In this document: positions 1 to 8,820 of the stretch, piece by piece
How the letters are laid out: each line of letters starts with the position of its first letter
How positions within the stretch are numbered: position 1 is the first letter of the stretch
Notes under the pieces: model-generated
The model's input: only the letters and a program-made list of their open reading frames with translations
The model's database searches: none
Told to the model about the DNA's origin: nothing
Source: Chloroflexota bacterium
GTDB taxonomy: Bacteria > Chloroflexota > Anaerolineae > Anaerolineales > UBA11579
DNA length: 42,303 nt
Assembly (NCBI GenBank): GCA_019456165.1
Contig: VRUJ01000032.1
Span: 7,067-49,369 of the forward strand
Direction of reading: 5' to 3'
Position numbers and translations under genes: made by a program

Positions 1-408
1 TATCCCCAAAATGGACTGGGTAATGTATATTTCGACCAGGGACGGTACGAAGAAGCCATAACAGCTTATGAACGCGCTATAGAGTTGGATTCCGAATTTG
101 CCTATCCCCACAATGGACTGGGTAATGTATATATCGCCCAGAGGCGGTACAAAGAAGCCTTGGCAGCGTATGAACGCTCTATTGAGCTAGATCCAAAGAA
201 TGCATATCCCCACAATGGCCTGGGCAATGTATATTGCGACCAGGGGAGCTACGAAGAAGCCATAACAGCTTATGAACGCACTATAGAGTTGGATTCCGAA
301 TTTGCCTATCCCCAAAATGGACTGGGTAATGTATATTTCGACCAGGGACGGTACGAAGAAGCCATAACAGCTTATGAACGCGCAATAGAGTTGGATTCTA
401 AAATTGCA
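1..408 (+). repeat. Four tandem 102-bp units encoding TPRs
   Basis: Units run 1-102, 103-204, 205-306 and 307-408. Over their first ~92 bases units 1 and 4 differ at a single position (cgcTat against cgcAat), although they are 306 bp apart. The second half of unit 3 also matches unit 1 closely, while unit 2 is more diverged. This pattern suggests duplication of a three-unit block or gene conversion. It continues past the left edge. Confidence 0.85.
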
Positions 409-843
409 TCACCTCACAACAATCTCGCGGATATTTATTTAGAAATGAGAAGTTTCGAAAAAGCCTTGCAACATTATAATGAACGTATTAGATTAGGATC
501 AGACACAGCCTTAAATGCATTGGTTTCAATGGGAATAATAACGCGATATCTGGGACGTGGTGGTGATCTTGAATATTTTAAACGGGCGTTAGATTTGTGG
601 GAGCACGCTAGGAAAAAACGGATACAATCTCCAGCAGCCTTGCTTGAAAACAAAGCATTAGCATTAATTTGCCTTGGACAGTACGAGGGTGCGATTTCTA
701 CTCTATATGACGCTATTGAGAAGATGATACCAGGCGACCAGTTTGAATTTTATCGATACGAATTATTAATAGAATCTCCAAATCCACCGGAAGGTATTGT
801 TGAAATGCTTGATATTTTTCGCAGAGCAAATGAAAAATCGTAA
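1..843 (+). CDS. TPR-repeat protein, 5' end cut by the window
   Basis: The frame is open from base 1, so the real start lies outside the window; a start near base 85 (TTG) would fall inside a repeat. Four consecutive 34-residue tetratricopeptide repeats are visible (bases 1-408), each with the pattern YPxNGLGNVYxxQxxYEEAI followed by AYERxIELD, then at least one degenerate repeat and a helical C-terminal region without clear repeats. TPRs are protein-protein interaction scaffolds; no catalytic domain is visible. No signal peptide can be judged because the N-terminus is missing. The repeats are almost identical in DNA as well as protein, so the array is young or homogenised. Function is unknown. 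The next gene is on the opposite strand and ends 63 bases away. Confidence 0.85.
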   Translation, partial: YPQNGLGNVYFDQGRYEEAITAYERAIELDSEFAYPHNGLGNVYIAQRRYKEALAAYERSIELDPKNAYPHNGLGNVYCDQGSYEEAITAYERTIELDSEFAYPQNGLGNVYFDQGRYEEAITAYERAIELDSKIASPHNNLADIYLEMRSFEKALQHYNERIRLGSDTALNALVSMGIITRYLGRGGDLEYFKRALDLWEHARKKRIQSPAALLENKALALICLGQYEGAISTLYDAIEKMIPGDQFEFYRYELLIESPNPPEGIVEMLDIFRRANEKS

Positions 844-906
844 ATGTTAGATGTTTAGATTGATGCACCCTGCAATTGCGACGATGCGAGCAGAGGGTTT
901 CGGTTC

Positions 907-1911
907 TTACGGGTAATTATCATTCCAGAACCAATTGTATGAGAAATATGCACTTGTGTCGCTTTCAAGACGGATAGCGATGCGTGTTGCGCCATGCAAA
1001 CCTGCTGGGATCGTGTAGGTGGCGGAGAAGCTTCCCGTCGCATCCGTGGCTTGTGATCCTGAAACTGTGCCTCCGACACCTTGAGTCCCGTATGCACCTA
1101 TTAGAACTGTGTAGGTGTCATTCAGAGTGAAATTAACCCCACTTATTGTGACTGTATTATCTTTTGAGACGGCAGTAATGGTAAATGTGGGAATCAGACC
1201 GGGAGCGGGGACGACAGGCGCTGGAGAAGCAGCGCCTGGGCTGTTGTAGAACCAATTATAAGCGTAATAAGGCGACGTTGGGATATCCAGACGGATGGCA
1301 ATAATGTGCTGCCCGTGGAGTCCAGCGGGGATAGGGAAGGTAGCGCTAAAACTGCCTCCGGCTCCAGAAGCTTGCGAGCCTACTACTGTGCCTCCAACAC
1401 CTTTGGTGCCGTTCAACCCCATGGTCACGGTGAAGGTATCCCCAGCAGGGAAGTTAGACGTTTGGATGGTTACATCCACATCTTCGTTTACACTTACGAT
1501 GCTGAACGTGGGGTTAGGTCCTGGTGCTGGCGGAGGGGATCCACCACCAGATGTGTCGTTCCAGAACCAATTGTAAGCGTAATAAGCTGAGGTAGTTGAT
1601 TCTAGTCGAATGGCGATGCGTGCAGCGCCATGGAAAGCTGCTGGTATTGGGAAGGTAGCGCTGAAAGAGCCGCCGGCTCCAGAAGCCTGGTTTCCAACCA
1701 CAGTGCCTCCGATGCCCAATGTGCCGTAATCGCCCATGGTGACAGTAAAGTTCTCGCCGGCGGGAAAATTGTTTGTCAGGATAGTGACATCTGTGTCTGT
1801 ATTCACGCTTTGTATGGAAAAAGTTGAGATTCCCGCAGCAGGTGGAGAGGCGGCTGCCTGAATTGGAAATAGAATTATTAATGCCAATATGCTGAAAAAT
1901 AAGCGTTTCAT
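907..1911 (-). CDS. Secreted protein with three ~100-residue repeats, unknown function
   Basis: The 334-residue product starts with a classical signal peptide (MKRLFFSILALIILFPIQAAA) and then holds three copies of a ~95-100 residue module. Each copy reads roughly TFSIxxVxxDxxVTI, NFPAGxxFTVTMG, GTVVGxQASGAGGSFSATFPIP, IAIRLES and YYAYNWFWN, separated by short proline/alanine-rich linkers. The even spacing of hydrophobic and glycine residues suggests beta-sandwich (Ig-like) folds, which is inference. The protein ends right after the last module with NDNYP and has no visible membrane anchor, LPXTG or S-layer motif. The neighbour at 2105-3574 is a paralogue with the same module and C-terminus. 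I do not recognise a named family. A surface or adhesion role is possible but unproven. Confidence 0.8.
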   Translation of the reverse strand: MKRLFFSILALIILFPIQAAASPPAAGISTFSIQSVNTDTDVTILTNNFPAGENFTVTMGDYGTLGIGGTVVGNQASGAGGSFSATFPIPAAFHGAARIAIRLESTTSAYYAYNWFWNDTSGGGSPPPAPGPNPTFSIVSVNEDVDVTIQTSNFPAGDTFTVTMGLNGTKGVGGTVVGSQASGAGGSFSATFPIPAGLHGQHIIAIRLDIPTSPYYAYNWFYNSPGAASPAPVVPAPGLIPTFTITAVSKDNTVTISGVNFTLNDTYTVLIGAYGTQGVGGTVSGSQATDATGSFSATYTIPAGLHGATRIAIRLESDTSAYFSYNWFWNDNYP

Positions 1912-1949
1912 AATCTGCTCCCTAAAAAAATACTATTAATCTCAGCCTC

Positions 1950-1978
1950 AAGATACTGGAAAACCGAATCCAAGTCAA
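1950..1978 (-). promoter_or_regulatory. Sigma-70-like promoter for the three-repeat secreted protein
   Basis: On the minus strand TTGACT (1973-1978) and TATCTT (1950-1955) are separated by exactly 17 bases, about 40 bases upstream of the ATG at 1911. This gives the gene its own promoter, separate from the upstream paralogue. Confidence 0.6.
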
Positions 1979-2104
1979 TAGATGTTAGGTCGAAAAAGAC
2001 GGAATATTGCGCATAGACATCATCAGAAGGGTGTTTTTATTCTAAACTGTAGGCGCGTGATGTAAAACTATCCAGTGGTTAGCCTGGCCTGTCTGTAACA
2101 TTTC

Positions 2105-3574
2105 TTATGGATAATTATCGTTCCAGAACCAATTGAATGCATAGTAACCGGATATTGGGCTTTCTAAACGGATTGCTATTTTTGTAGCACCGTAAAAAGC
2201 AGGAGGAATTACATATGTGGCCGAGATTGTACCCCCTGCACCGCTGTCTTGGCTGGAGACTACAGTCCCGCCAATACCATATGTACCATAAGCTCCTATA
2301 ATTACTGTGTAGGTATCGTTCGTAGTCAGGTTGTAAGTTGTGATCGTAACACTGTTATCCTCAGAGACCCCCGAGACGCTGAAGGTGGGATACATTCCAG
2401 GCGGCAAGGACGGAAGTGTTGAACCTGTAGAGGTTGATACAACAGGATCATTGCCTGAAGAATTATAGAACCAATTGTAGGCATAATGCCCGGAAGTGGT
2501 GGACTGGAGTCGAATCGCTATCATAGTCTCATTTTGCAAGGAGGCGGGTATTGGATAAGTGGCTATAAATGAACCCCCCAGCCCTGAATTCTGAACACCT
2601 ACTACTAGACCGCCGATACCGCGTGTACCATTCTGGCCCATAGTTACGATAAATTCTTTATCGGCAGGAAAATTAAATGTTTGTAAGGTAACCTCGCTAT
2701 TTGCAACGACATTTAATATTGCCGTGAAAGGTGTTCCGCCAGAAAATGTAGAGGTCACCTGGGAACTGGTAAACGAACTTGCTGAGGGTGGCAGAGGAAC
2801 GTGCGCCCACGGATGTGCATTAGTGAATGCAGCATATCCATAATTTTGGGTGAAGGTGTTTTCCAAGCGGATGAAAATCTCATCTTCAGGGAATAATTGC
2901 TCTGGAATATCAAATTTGATGGAAAAGTTTTGCCCAAAGCTGCCATCAATTAACCCGACATCCCTTCCGGGGTTGTCTTGCTCTCCAACCGGCCCCATTG
3001 TTACCCTAAATTTTTCGTTTATGGGATAATCAGATAATCTGATCGTTACTTTTAGATCTTGGATGACATCTTGTACGGAAAATGTTGGACCGCCTAGAAT
3101 TGTGACCGAATTACCACCAGAATCTGTGGGTGAGGACGCGTCAGGATATAAAGAGTACGGTTTAGAGGAATTCCAACCGGTAGTATTTTCAAATATGTCA
3201 TATCCGCGTGCGCCGGTGATATTGTGCTTCAACTGCACACCTAATAGCCTTTCACCATGTAGGAGGCCAGGAATAGAATAGGTTATTGAAAATTCAATCC
3301 CCATAGAGTCATCCAAAACACCTACCTTAGTTCCGTAGCCAAATTGGTTTCCAATTTTTCCTAATGTGACCGAATATTTTTGGCCAGTGGGGAAATTTGA
3401 AACCTGGATTGTGATGGATGTATTACGCACAACGTTGGCGACTCTAAAGCTAGGCCCGCCAGGAACACCGACAGAGGCCCGCGGTGCCATAGAAGGATTA
3501 CGGGGAGGGGCGGCTTTTACTTGGATAGGTAACAATAAAGTAAAAACAAATAAGATTGGAAATATTTTTTTCAT
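2105..3574 (-). CDS. Secreted protein with four ~100-residue repeats, paralogue of the next gene
   Basis: The 489-residue product has a signal peptide (MKKIFPILFVFTLLLPIQVKA) and four modules of the type seen in the gene at 907-1911. The first two (about residues 40-150 and 155-265) are diverged, with charged replacements. The last two (about 275-370 and 390-489) carry the canonical FPAxxxFxVTMG, GTxGxGGxVVG and IAIRLxSxxSxYYAYNWFxN signatures. The C-terminus WFWNDNYP is shared with the neighbour, so the pair arose by duplication followed by loss or gain of modules. The start ATG is preceded by GAGGAG about 9 bases upstream. Serine, proline and threonine-rich linkers join the modules. No anchoring motif is visible. 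Function is unknown; an extracellular structural or binding role is a guess. Confidence 0.8.
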   Translation of the reverse strand: MKKIFPILFVFTLLLPIQVKAAPPRNPSMAPRASVGVPGGPSFRVANVVRNTSITIQVSNFPTGQKYSVTLGKIGNQFGYGTKVGVLDDSMGIEFSITYSIPGLLHGERLLGVQLKHNITGARGYDIFENTTGWNSSKPYSLYPDASSPTDSGGNSVTILGGPTFSVQDVIQDLKVTIRLSDYPINEKFRVTMGPVGEQDNPGRDVGLIDGSFGQNFSIKFDIPEQLFPEDEIFIRLENTFTQNYGYAAFTNAHPWAHVPLPPSASSFTSSQVTSTFSGGTPFTAILNVVANSEVTLQTFNFPADKEFIVTMGQNGTRGIGGLVVGVQNSGLGGSFIATYPIPASLQNETMIAIRLQSTTSGHYAYNWFYNSSGNDPVVSTSTGSTLPSLPPGMYPTFSVSGVSEDNSVTITTYNLTTNDTYTVIIGAYGTYGIGGTVVSSQDSGAGGTISATYVIPPAFYGATKIAIRLESPISGYYAFNWFWNDNYP

Positions 3575-3636
3575 CCGTTCACTCCTCTATTAGCACAATT
3601 CGCAGGAACAAAAATACCTATGAATGTACACCAAAC

Positions 3637-3665
3637 AATATACATTAAAACTTGCCCGGGTGCAA
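3637..3665 (-). promoter_or_regulatory. Sigma-70-like promoter for the four-repeat secreted protein
   Basis: On the minus strand TTGCAC (3660-3665) and TATATT (3637-3642) are 17 bases apart, about 63 bases upstream of the ATG at 3574. It sits back to back with the probable promoter of the gene at 3760. Confidence 0.55.
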
Positions 3666-3692
3666 TGGCTTAACCTGAAACTGGCATGTTTG

Positions 3693-3701
3693 TGCTATGA
3701 T
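3693..3701 (+). promoter_or_regulatory. Extended -10 promoter candidate for the EEP gene
   Basis: TGC-TATGAT is an extended -10 element 58 bases before the ATG at 3760. No good -35 hexamer lies at the standard spacing, which is tolerated for TGn promoters. It probably drives the run from 3760 to 8631. Confidence 0.35.
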
Positions 3702-3759
3702 TAATTTTTATCAAAAAATCAATGAAAGAAAACGGTAATTTTCGTATAGCCATAAATTC

Positions 3760-4791
3760 ATGAGTGAAAAATTTGTAGTTTTCCTCAACCGCTGGGTAAC
3801 AGTTATAGTTTGGGTTTACTTTACATTTCTTTTTGGGTGGTTGTTCGCTTATGTAATTTTGGGCGACCGCAACGGGTATCTTGCCCTGGTAAATACTTTA
3901 GCAGTATATCTATTTTCACCTCTTCCGTTTGTTCTCCTGTTGGGGGTATTTTTACGTCGTCGGGAAATTTGGACTGGGGTAGTACTTGGAATGCTTGTAT
4001 TTTTGTGGTTATGGGGAGGACTATTTATTCCCAAAAGAACAATCTCTTCTCTCAAAGAACCTTCGCTTAAGGTAATGACTTACAATGTATTGGGACTGCA
4101 CACGGAAGTTCAACCGGTAATCGATGTTATCCGAGAGGTGGATGCGGACTTAGTCTTCTTGCAAGAGGTAAATGCCGCTCTGCAGGCTGCCATCGAGAAT
4201 GAATTAATCGATCAATATGCATATAGCATCCTCGATCCGCGCAATGATGTAACCGGGATCGGGGTTTTGAGCAAGTTTCCCCTTCAGGATACAGGGGAGA
4301 GACTGCCTTTTGAATGGGTTGGTGTACCCCAATTACTCGTTATTGATTGGAACGGTATAGATGTATATTTAGTGAATTTTCACATGTGGGCGCTTGGCCT
4401 AGCCAGCGCATACGAACTTGAATGGAACTTTCGACTGCGAGAGATGCAAGCCCGCAGTATTGTTGATTATGTCGAGGCGCTTGCAGGTCCCGCGATCATT
4501 GCTGGTGACGCCAATACAACAAGCTTGAACACCACTTATAAGATACTAAATTCATCCTTGATAGATGTTTGGAGACAAGCCGGGTTTGGATTAGGACACA
4601 CCTTCCCTGGGAGTGAAATCATGGGCAGTTCACGCCCTATTATCGCAGGTTGGGCTGTACCGCAATGGTTAGCAAGAATCGATTATATATTTATCAGCGA
4701 CCACTGGCAAGTATCTGATGCAATAATGGCACCCTATGATGGCGTTTCAGATCATCGTGGTGTGGTGACATGGTTAACCTTAGAGGAATAA
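3760..4791 (+). CDS. Membrane-anchored endonuclease/exonuclease/phosphatase (EEP) family protein
   Basis: The 343-residue protein has two to three N-terminal hydrophobic segments (about residues 12-34, 42-62 and 68-86) and then a C-terminal EEP catalytic domain. Family motifs are present in order: KVMTYNVLG (metal-ligand Asn), DLVFLQEV (metal-binding Glu), IIAGDANTT (Asp and Asn), RIDYIF and SDHRGVV (the catalytic Asp-His pair). The family cleaves phosphodiester bonds in nucleic acids, inositol phosphates or lipids; with this membrane anchor, many relatives are annotated only as EEP-domain proteins. The substrate cannot be read from sequence, and whether the domain faces outward is not certain. 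It is the first gene of a plus-strand run, 18 bases before alr. Confidence 0.85.
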   Translation: MSEKFVVFLNRWVTVIVWVYFTFLFGWLFAYVILGDRNGYLALVNTLAVYLFSPLPFVLLLGVFLRRREIWTGVVLGMLVFLWLWGGLFIPKRTISSLKEPSLKVMTYNVLGLHTEVQPVIDVIREVDADLVFLQEVNAALQAAIENELIDQYAYSILDPRNDVTGIGVLSKFPLQDTGERLPFEWVGVPQLLVIDWNGIDVYLVNFHMWALGLASAYELEWNFRLREMQARSIVDYVEALAGPAIIAGDANTTSLNTTYKILNSSLIDVWRQAGFGLGHTFPGSEIMGSSRPIIAGWAVPQWLARIDYIFISDHWQVSDAIMAPYDGVSDHRGVVTWLTLEE

Positions 4792-4809
4792 TAGGTTAAA
4801 ATACTCGTT

Positions 4810-5961
4810 ATGCAATTGACGAATCATCCTACCATCACTACAAACGGCGTTCTACGGCCAACGCATGTTGAGGTAAATCTTTCACGAATAACAGAAAATC
4901 TCCAGGCTATCCAAACAAATGTTGGGGATTCCATGGTTATGCCCATCCTGAAGGCTAATGCTTATGGGCATGGTCTTGTTGAAGTCGCGAGGCACCTGAC
5001 CTCATATGGGGTCCAATATTTGGGGGTTGCTTACCTTGAAGAGGCAATCTTATTGAGGGAAGCGGGGATTGAAATTCCAATTTTAGTTCTCGGGGGCATT
5101 TTAGGCAGCCAGGTGCCATTATTTTTAGAACATGATTTAACTCTAACAGCCTCCTCACTCGAGAAACTACAAAAGATTAATGATGCTGCAGAAGAAAAGG
5201 GCACAAAAGCTAAGATACATTTGAAAATCGACACCGGTATGGAGCGAATAGGCGTGCATTATTACAGTGCAGAGACTTTGCTTGAAGCCTCGCTAAAATA
5301 TAAAAATTTGCATATAGAAGGTATTTTTTCGCATTTCTCTGATTCTGATGTCCGAAACCTGGAGTCTGCAAAATTACAGCTTGAGCGCTTCCAGGAAGTG
5401 CTGAGGTTTTATGAGCATCGCAGTATCCCTGCTCCGATGCGGCATATGGCGAACTCTGGTGCGATCCTTCAGTTCCCAGAGAGCTATATGGATATTGTCC
5501 GACCCGGAATATTGTTGTTTGGTGTTTACCCTTCGAGCGAAGTAAAGCAATCAATTCCAGTCCAGCCTGCTTTAACATGGAAATCACGCGTGGTATATTT
5601 TAAAGTTGTGCAACCAAACCACCCAGTGAGTTATGGATCGACATGGAAGAGCGATCACCAGGTGCGCGTGGTGACTGTCCCGGTGGGATACGGGGATGGC
5701 TATTTCCGCAGCATGTCTGGGAAGGCCCAAGTGATTATTCGTGGAAAGCGTTATCCCGTTGTTGGTCTTGTTTGCATGGATCAGTTTATGGTGAATATTG
5801 AGTGGGAAACGGCGTATAATGATGATGAAGTTATATTAGTTGGAAATTCTAAGGACGAATCCATCACCGTCGAAGACTTGTCTGCTTGGGCGGGCACGAT
5901 TCCATATGAAATACTCACCAATATTAACACGCGCGTTCCAAGAGTCTATAAAAAAGATTGA
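4810..5961 (+). CDS. alr: Alanine racemase
   Basis: This PLP-dependent enzyme interconverts L- and D-alanine for peptidoglycan synthesis. The 383-residue length fits the family. The N-terminal TIM-barrel carries the PLP-lysine signature ILKANAYGHG (Lys48). The second catalytic base is the tyrosine of PVSYGS (Tyr275), followed by the typical VPVGYGDGY and VCMDQFM motifs of the C-terminal beta domain. It lies 18 bases after the EEP gene and 38 bases before lspA in the same direction, so co-transcription is likely. The start ATG at 4810 gives a ~15-residue N-terminal extension before the conserved RPTHVEVNLSRI; an internal start is possible but not needed. Confidence 0.95.
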   Translation: MQLTNHPTITTNGVLRPTHVEVNLSRITENLQAIQTNVGDSMVMPILKANAYGHGLVEVARHLTSYGVQYLGVAYLEEAILLREAGIEIPILVLGGILGSQVPLFLEHDLTLTASSLEKLQKINDAAEEKGTKAKIHLKIDTGMERIGVHYYSAETLLEASLKYKNLHIEGIFSHFSDSDVRNLESAKLQLERFQEVLRFYEHRSIPAPMRHMANSGAILQFPESYMDIVRPGILLFGVYPSSEVKQSIPVQPALTWKSRVVYFKVVQPNHPVSYGSTWKSDHQVRVVTVPVGYGDGYFRSMSGKAQVIIRGKRYPVVGLVCMDQFMVNIEWETAYNDDEVILVGNSKDESITVEDLSAWAGTIPYEILTNINTRVPRVYKKD

Positions 5962-5999
5962 TAAAATACTGATAGATACACAAGTAACAGGAGAACCGT

Positions 6000-6626
6000 T
6001 TGTCTGAAAAAACTACGCTTAATGAAAACTCGTCCCGCCCAGAAACCGAAATTAGTGGCGCCGAAACAATACTAACAACCAACCTGGGATTTAATGATTA
6101 CATCCAAAACTATTTATTTTTGTTGTTGATCGCCTTACCAATTGTTACTCTTGACCAATGGACGAAAGGTTTGGTTCGCACGCATTTGGGATTCTATGAA
6201 AGGTGGATGCCTATAGATTGGTTGGAGCCATATGCTCGAATTATTCGAACACAAAATAGTGGGGCTGCGTTCGGTATGTTCAAGCAAGGGGCTGATTTAT
6301 TTACTATATTAGCGATTGTGGTGATCGCAATCATACTGATATATTTCCCGCGAGTGTCTAAGGAAGATTGGCCCCTCCGATTTGCAATGGGTTTCCAGTT
6401 AGCCGGAGCAGCGGGAAATCTTATCGACCGCCTCAATCACGGTTCAGTGACTGATTTTATTTCTGTGGGTAATTTCCCTGTGTTCAATATTGCTGATGCA
6501 AGTATTTCCTTTGGCGTTGCTATACTCCTGCTTGGTGTTTGGTATTTAGAGAGACAGGAAAAGGCCAAACTAGAAATTGTTGGCGGCGATGAATTTGAAC
6601 TTGAAATTGAGGAAGAATCAAATTAG
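6000..6626 (+). CDS. lspA: Lipoprotein signal peptidase (signal peptidase II)
   Basis: This aspartyl protease of the inner membrane removes the signal peptide from diacylglyceryl-modified prolipoproteins. The core shows four membrane segments and the family motifs DQWTKGLVR, RTQNSGAAFGMF, GNLIDRLNHGSVTDFI and FNIADASIS; the catalytic pair is Asp143 and Asp166. At 208 residues it is longer than the usual ~165, with a ~35-residue polar N-terminal extension and an acidic C-terminal tail. The start is TTG at 6000, supported by an AGGAGA Shine-Dalgarno about 7 bases upstream. Its stop overlaps the next start by one base. lgt, the preceding step in the pathway, lies at 21073. Confidence 0.93.
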   Translation: MSEKTTLNENSSRPETEISGAETILTTNLGFNDYIQNYLFLLLIALPIVTLDQWTKGLVRTHLGFYERWMPIDWLEPYARIIRTQNSGAAFGMFKQGADLFTILAIVVIAIILIYFPRVSKEDWPLRFAMGFQLAGAAGNLIDRLNHGSVTDFISVGNFPVFNIADASISFGVAILLLGVWYLERQEKAKLEIVGGDEFELEIEEESN

Positions 6627-7555
6627 TGATTGAGGAACAAGTCCGAGTTTTTTATAACACAGATAGTGTCTCAAAGCGGCTAGATCAATTCCTAGTTAAG
6701 AGGTTACCGGAACATTCCAGGTCGAGATTGCAAAATTTGGTCAAATCCGGTATGGTTTCGGTCGATGGAGTTATAGCCACAAAATCTGGCATCAAATTGG
6801 ATGGTGGAGAGGTTGTTGAAGTAACAATTCCTCCAACCTTGCCAAGCCGGATCATTCCTGAGAATATTCCCCTAGATATTATTTTTGAGAGCGGTGATGT
6901 CTTGGTGGTAAATAAACCTCCTAATATGGTTGTTCATCCTTCGCCAGGCCACTCATCGGGAACACTGGCTAATGCAGTTTTGGCCCACGCACCAGATATT
7001 AAGGGTATTGGCGGTGAACGTAGGCCTGGTATCGTCCATAGGTTGGATAAGAACACTTCTGGATTGATAATAGTGGCGAAAAATGATGATGCCCATTTAA
7101 TTTTGCAAAAACAATTTCAAAGTAGAAAAGTTGAAAAAACATACGTCGCTTTGGTTGACGGCGCGCCACCATCAAAATTTGGCCGCGTTGAGGCTCCAAT
7201 TGGTAGAGATAGCACTCAGCGCCAGAAGATGGGAGTGGTTTCCCCTAAAAAAGGGCGTGATTCAGTTAGTGAATATAGAACTTTAGAAAGCTTTGATCGA
7301 CATAACTTGCTTGAAATTCACCCGATAACTGGGCGAACCCACCAAATTCGGGTTCACATGGCTTTTTTAGGCTGCCCAATAGTTGGCGATAAAGTTTATG
7401 GTTTTGGCTCTCCAAGCTTACCAGCAGAGCGTCACTTATTGCATGCAAAAAAACTAAGGATTATTCTACCTGGAGAAAATGACCCTCGGGAATTTGAAGC
7501 TCCTTTGCCTGATGATTTTATTAATGTCCTAGAAATGGTAAGACGTTATATCTAG
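6626..7555 (+). CDS. rluD: RluA-family 23S rRNA pseudouridine synthase (RluD type)
   Basis: The 309-residue protein has an N-terminal S4 RNA-binding domain (about residues 12-75, [19 protein letters not shown]) and an RluA-type catalytic domain with the signature [13 protein letters not shown], where Asp141 is the catalytic aspartate. The later motifs [12 protein letters not shown] and HLLHAKKL fit as well. RluD modifies helix 69 of 23S rRNA; other RluA members have different targets, so the exact site is inferred. The start is GTG at 6626 and overlaps the lspA stop by one base (TAGTG). The lspA-rluD pairing is common in bacteria and supports the call. Confidence 0.92.
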   Translation: MIEEQVRVFYNTDSVSKRLDQFLVKRLPEHSRSRLQNLVKSGMVSVDGVIATKSGIKLDGGEVVEVTIPPTLPSRIIPENIPLDIIFESGDVLVVNKPPNMVVHPSPGHSSGTLANAVLAHAPDIKGIGGERRPGIVHRLDKNTSGLIIVAKNDDAHLILQKQFQSRKVEKTYVALVDGAPPSKFGRVEAPIGRDSTQRQKMGVVSPKKGRDSVSEYRTLESFDRHNLLEIHPITGRTHQIRVHMAFLGCPIVGDKVYGFGSPSLPAERHLLHAKKLRIILPGENDPREFEAPLPDDFINVLEMVRRYI

Positions 7556-7584
7556 AAGGTTATAATTCAAAGAGGCAATTAAAA

Positions 7585-8631
7585 ATGAATGTTATCGATT
7601 TACGTTCTGACACTATCACTAAACCTACTCAGGCCATGCGCGATGCGATGGCGAACGCAGTTGTGGGGGATGATGTTTATGGTGAAGACAAAACCGTAAA
7701 TCAACTCCAAGAAATGGCTGCAGAAATTACGGGCAAACAAGCGGGATTGTACGTTCCTTCTGGGACGATGGGTAACCTGGCAGCCATATTAGCGCACTGC
7801 AACCGGGGAGATGAAATAATTCTTGGAAATCAAGCGCATACTTATTTGAATGAGGCTGGAGGCATCGCCGCGTTGGGCGGAGTACATTCTTTCGCAATTC
7901 CCAATCAAGCCGACGGAACTTTGGATCTAGACAATATCATAGATGCCATTCGGGATTCAAGTGATGCGCACCATCCGATAACTCGTTTGATCACTCTTGA
8001 GAACACGCATAATGGATGTGGAGGCGTACCTTTAAGCGAGGCATATACCCAAGCAGTAGGTGAACTCGCCAAAAAACATGGCCTGAAAGTGCATTTGGAT
8101 GGCGCGCGTCTTTTTAATGCAGCGGTTGCTTTGGGAGTGGAACCACGGGCACTCACCGAACCGTTGGATTCGGTTACTTTTTGCTTAAGCAAAGCACTTT
8201 GTGCTCCGGTTGGGTCCGTGATCTGCGGTTCAAAGGAATTTATTGCCCGTGCGCATAGAATTCGGAAACAGTTGGGAGGAGGCATGCGCCAGGCAGGTAT
8301 TGTCGCCGCGGCCGGGATTGTTGCCCTTGAACAGATGGTCGAACAGTTAGCTGAGGATCACAGGCGAGCAAAAGAGTTAATTATAGGGCTGGCAAAGATT
8401 CCTGGGATCCTCGTTGATCCAGAGGGTCAACATACTAATATGGTTTATTTCGAGCTAAACCCAGAAGTACAAATTTCAACAGAAACCTTCGTCGTTGAAT
8501 TGGCTAGAAGGGGATTGAAGATCGGTGAAGTTGGTAAGCGTCGCTTCCGTTTGGTAACTCACCATTGGTTTAGCGATGAGGATTTGGCAACAGCACTTCA
8601 GCTAATTGGAGAGATATTATCCCAGAAATGA
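7585..8631 (+). CDS. ltaE: Low-specificity L-threonine aldolase
   Basis: This PLP enzyme of the fold-type I beta-eliminating lyase family cleaves L-threonine or L-allo-threonine to glycine and acetaldehyde. Its 348 residues match the family. The N-terminus [12 protein letters not shown], the VGDDVYGED motif, the [16 protein letters not shown] PLP-binding aspartate segment (here [12 protein letters not shown]) and the lysine motif [13 protein letters not shown] (Lys203 forms the Schiff base) are all present. It is the last gene of the plus-strand run and converges on the HD-GYP gene. The 189-base gap to that gene holds only a weak imperfect hairpin across its stop codon; no clear terminator is visible. 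Confidence 0.93.
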   Translation: MNVIDLRSDTITKPTQAMRDAMANAVVGDDVYGEDKTVNQLQEMAAEITGKQAGLYVPSGTMGNLAAILAHCNRGDEIILGNQAHTYLNEAGGIAALGGVHSFAIPNQADGTLDLDNIIDAIRDSSDAHHPITRLITLENTHNGCGGVPLSEAYTQAVGELAKKHGLKVHLDGARLFNAAVALGVEPRALTEPLDSVTFCLSKALCAPVGSVICGSKEFIARAHRIRKQLGGGMRQAGIVAAAGIVALEQMVEQLAEDHRRAKELIIGLAKIPGILVDPEGQHTNMVYFELNPEVQISTETFVVELARRGLKIGEVGKRRFRLVTHHWFSDEDLATALQLIGEILSQK

Positions 8632-8820
8632 TTTTTTGATAATTCATTCTGGCTTAATTACTTCTCTATTTTGAAACTTGATGAGTTTTTTTCCAATAAG
8701 GAACATGCATCGGGAATATCCCCTAATTAAATAGAGCAATTATCGCGGTTGATCGGTATATATTTTTTACTATGTTCTATCAATAGGTATGAATATTGTC
8801 GTTGCGTAAAACCGGGCGCC

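Noticed and set aside
1..408. CRISPR-like array
   Set aside because: The repeats are contiguous 102-bp coding units encoding TPRs, without spacers.
5210..5587. A 125-codon minus-strand open frame inside alr
   Set aside because: It is antisense to conserved alanine racemase sequence and has no motif of its own.
8622..8650. Terminator for the ltaE run
   Set aside because: CCAGAA-TGA pairs with TCA-TCTGG only imperfectly across the stop codon, and no T-run follows.
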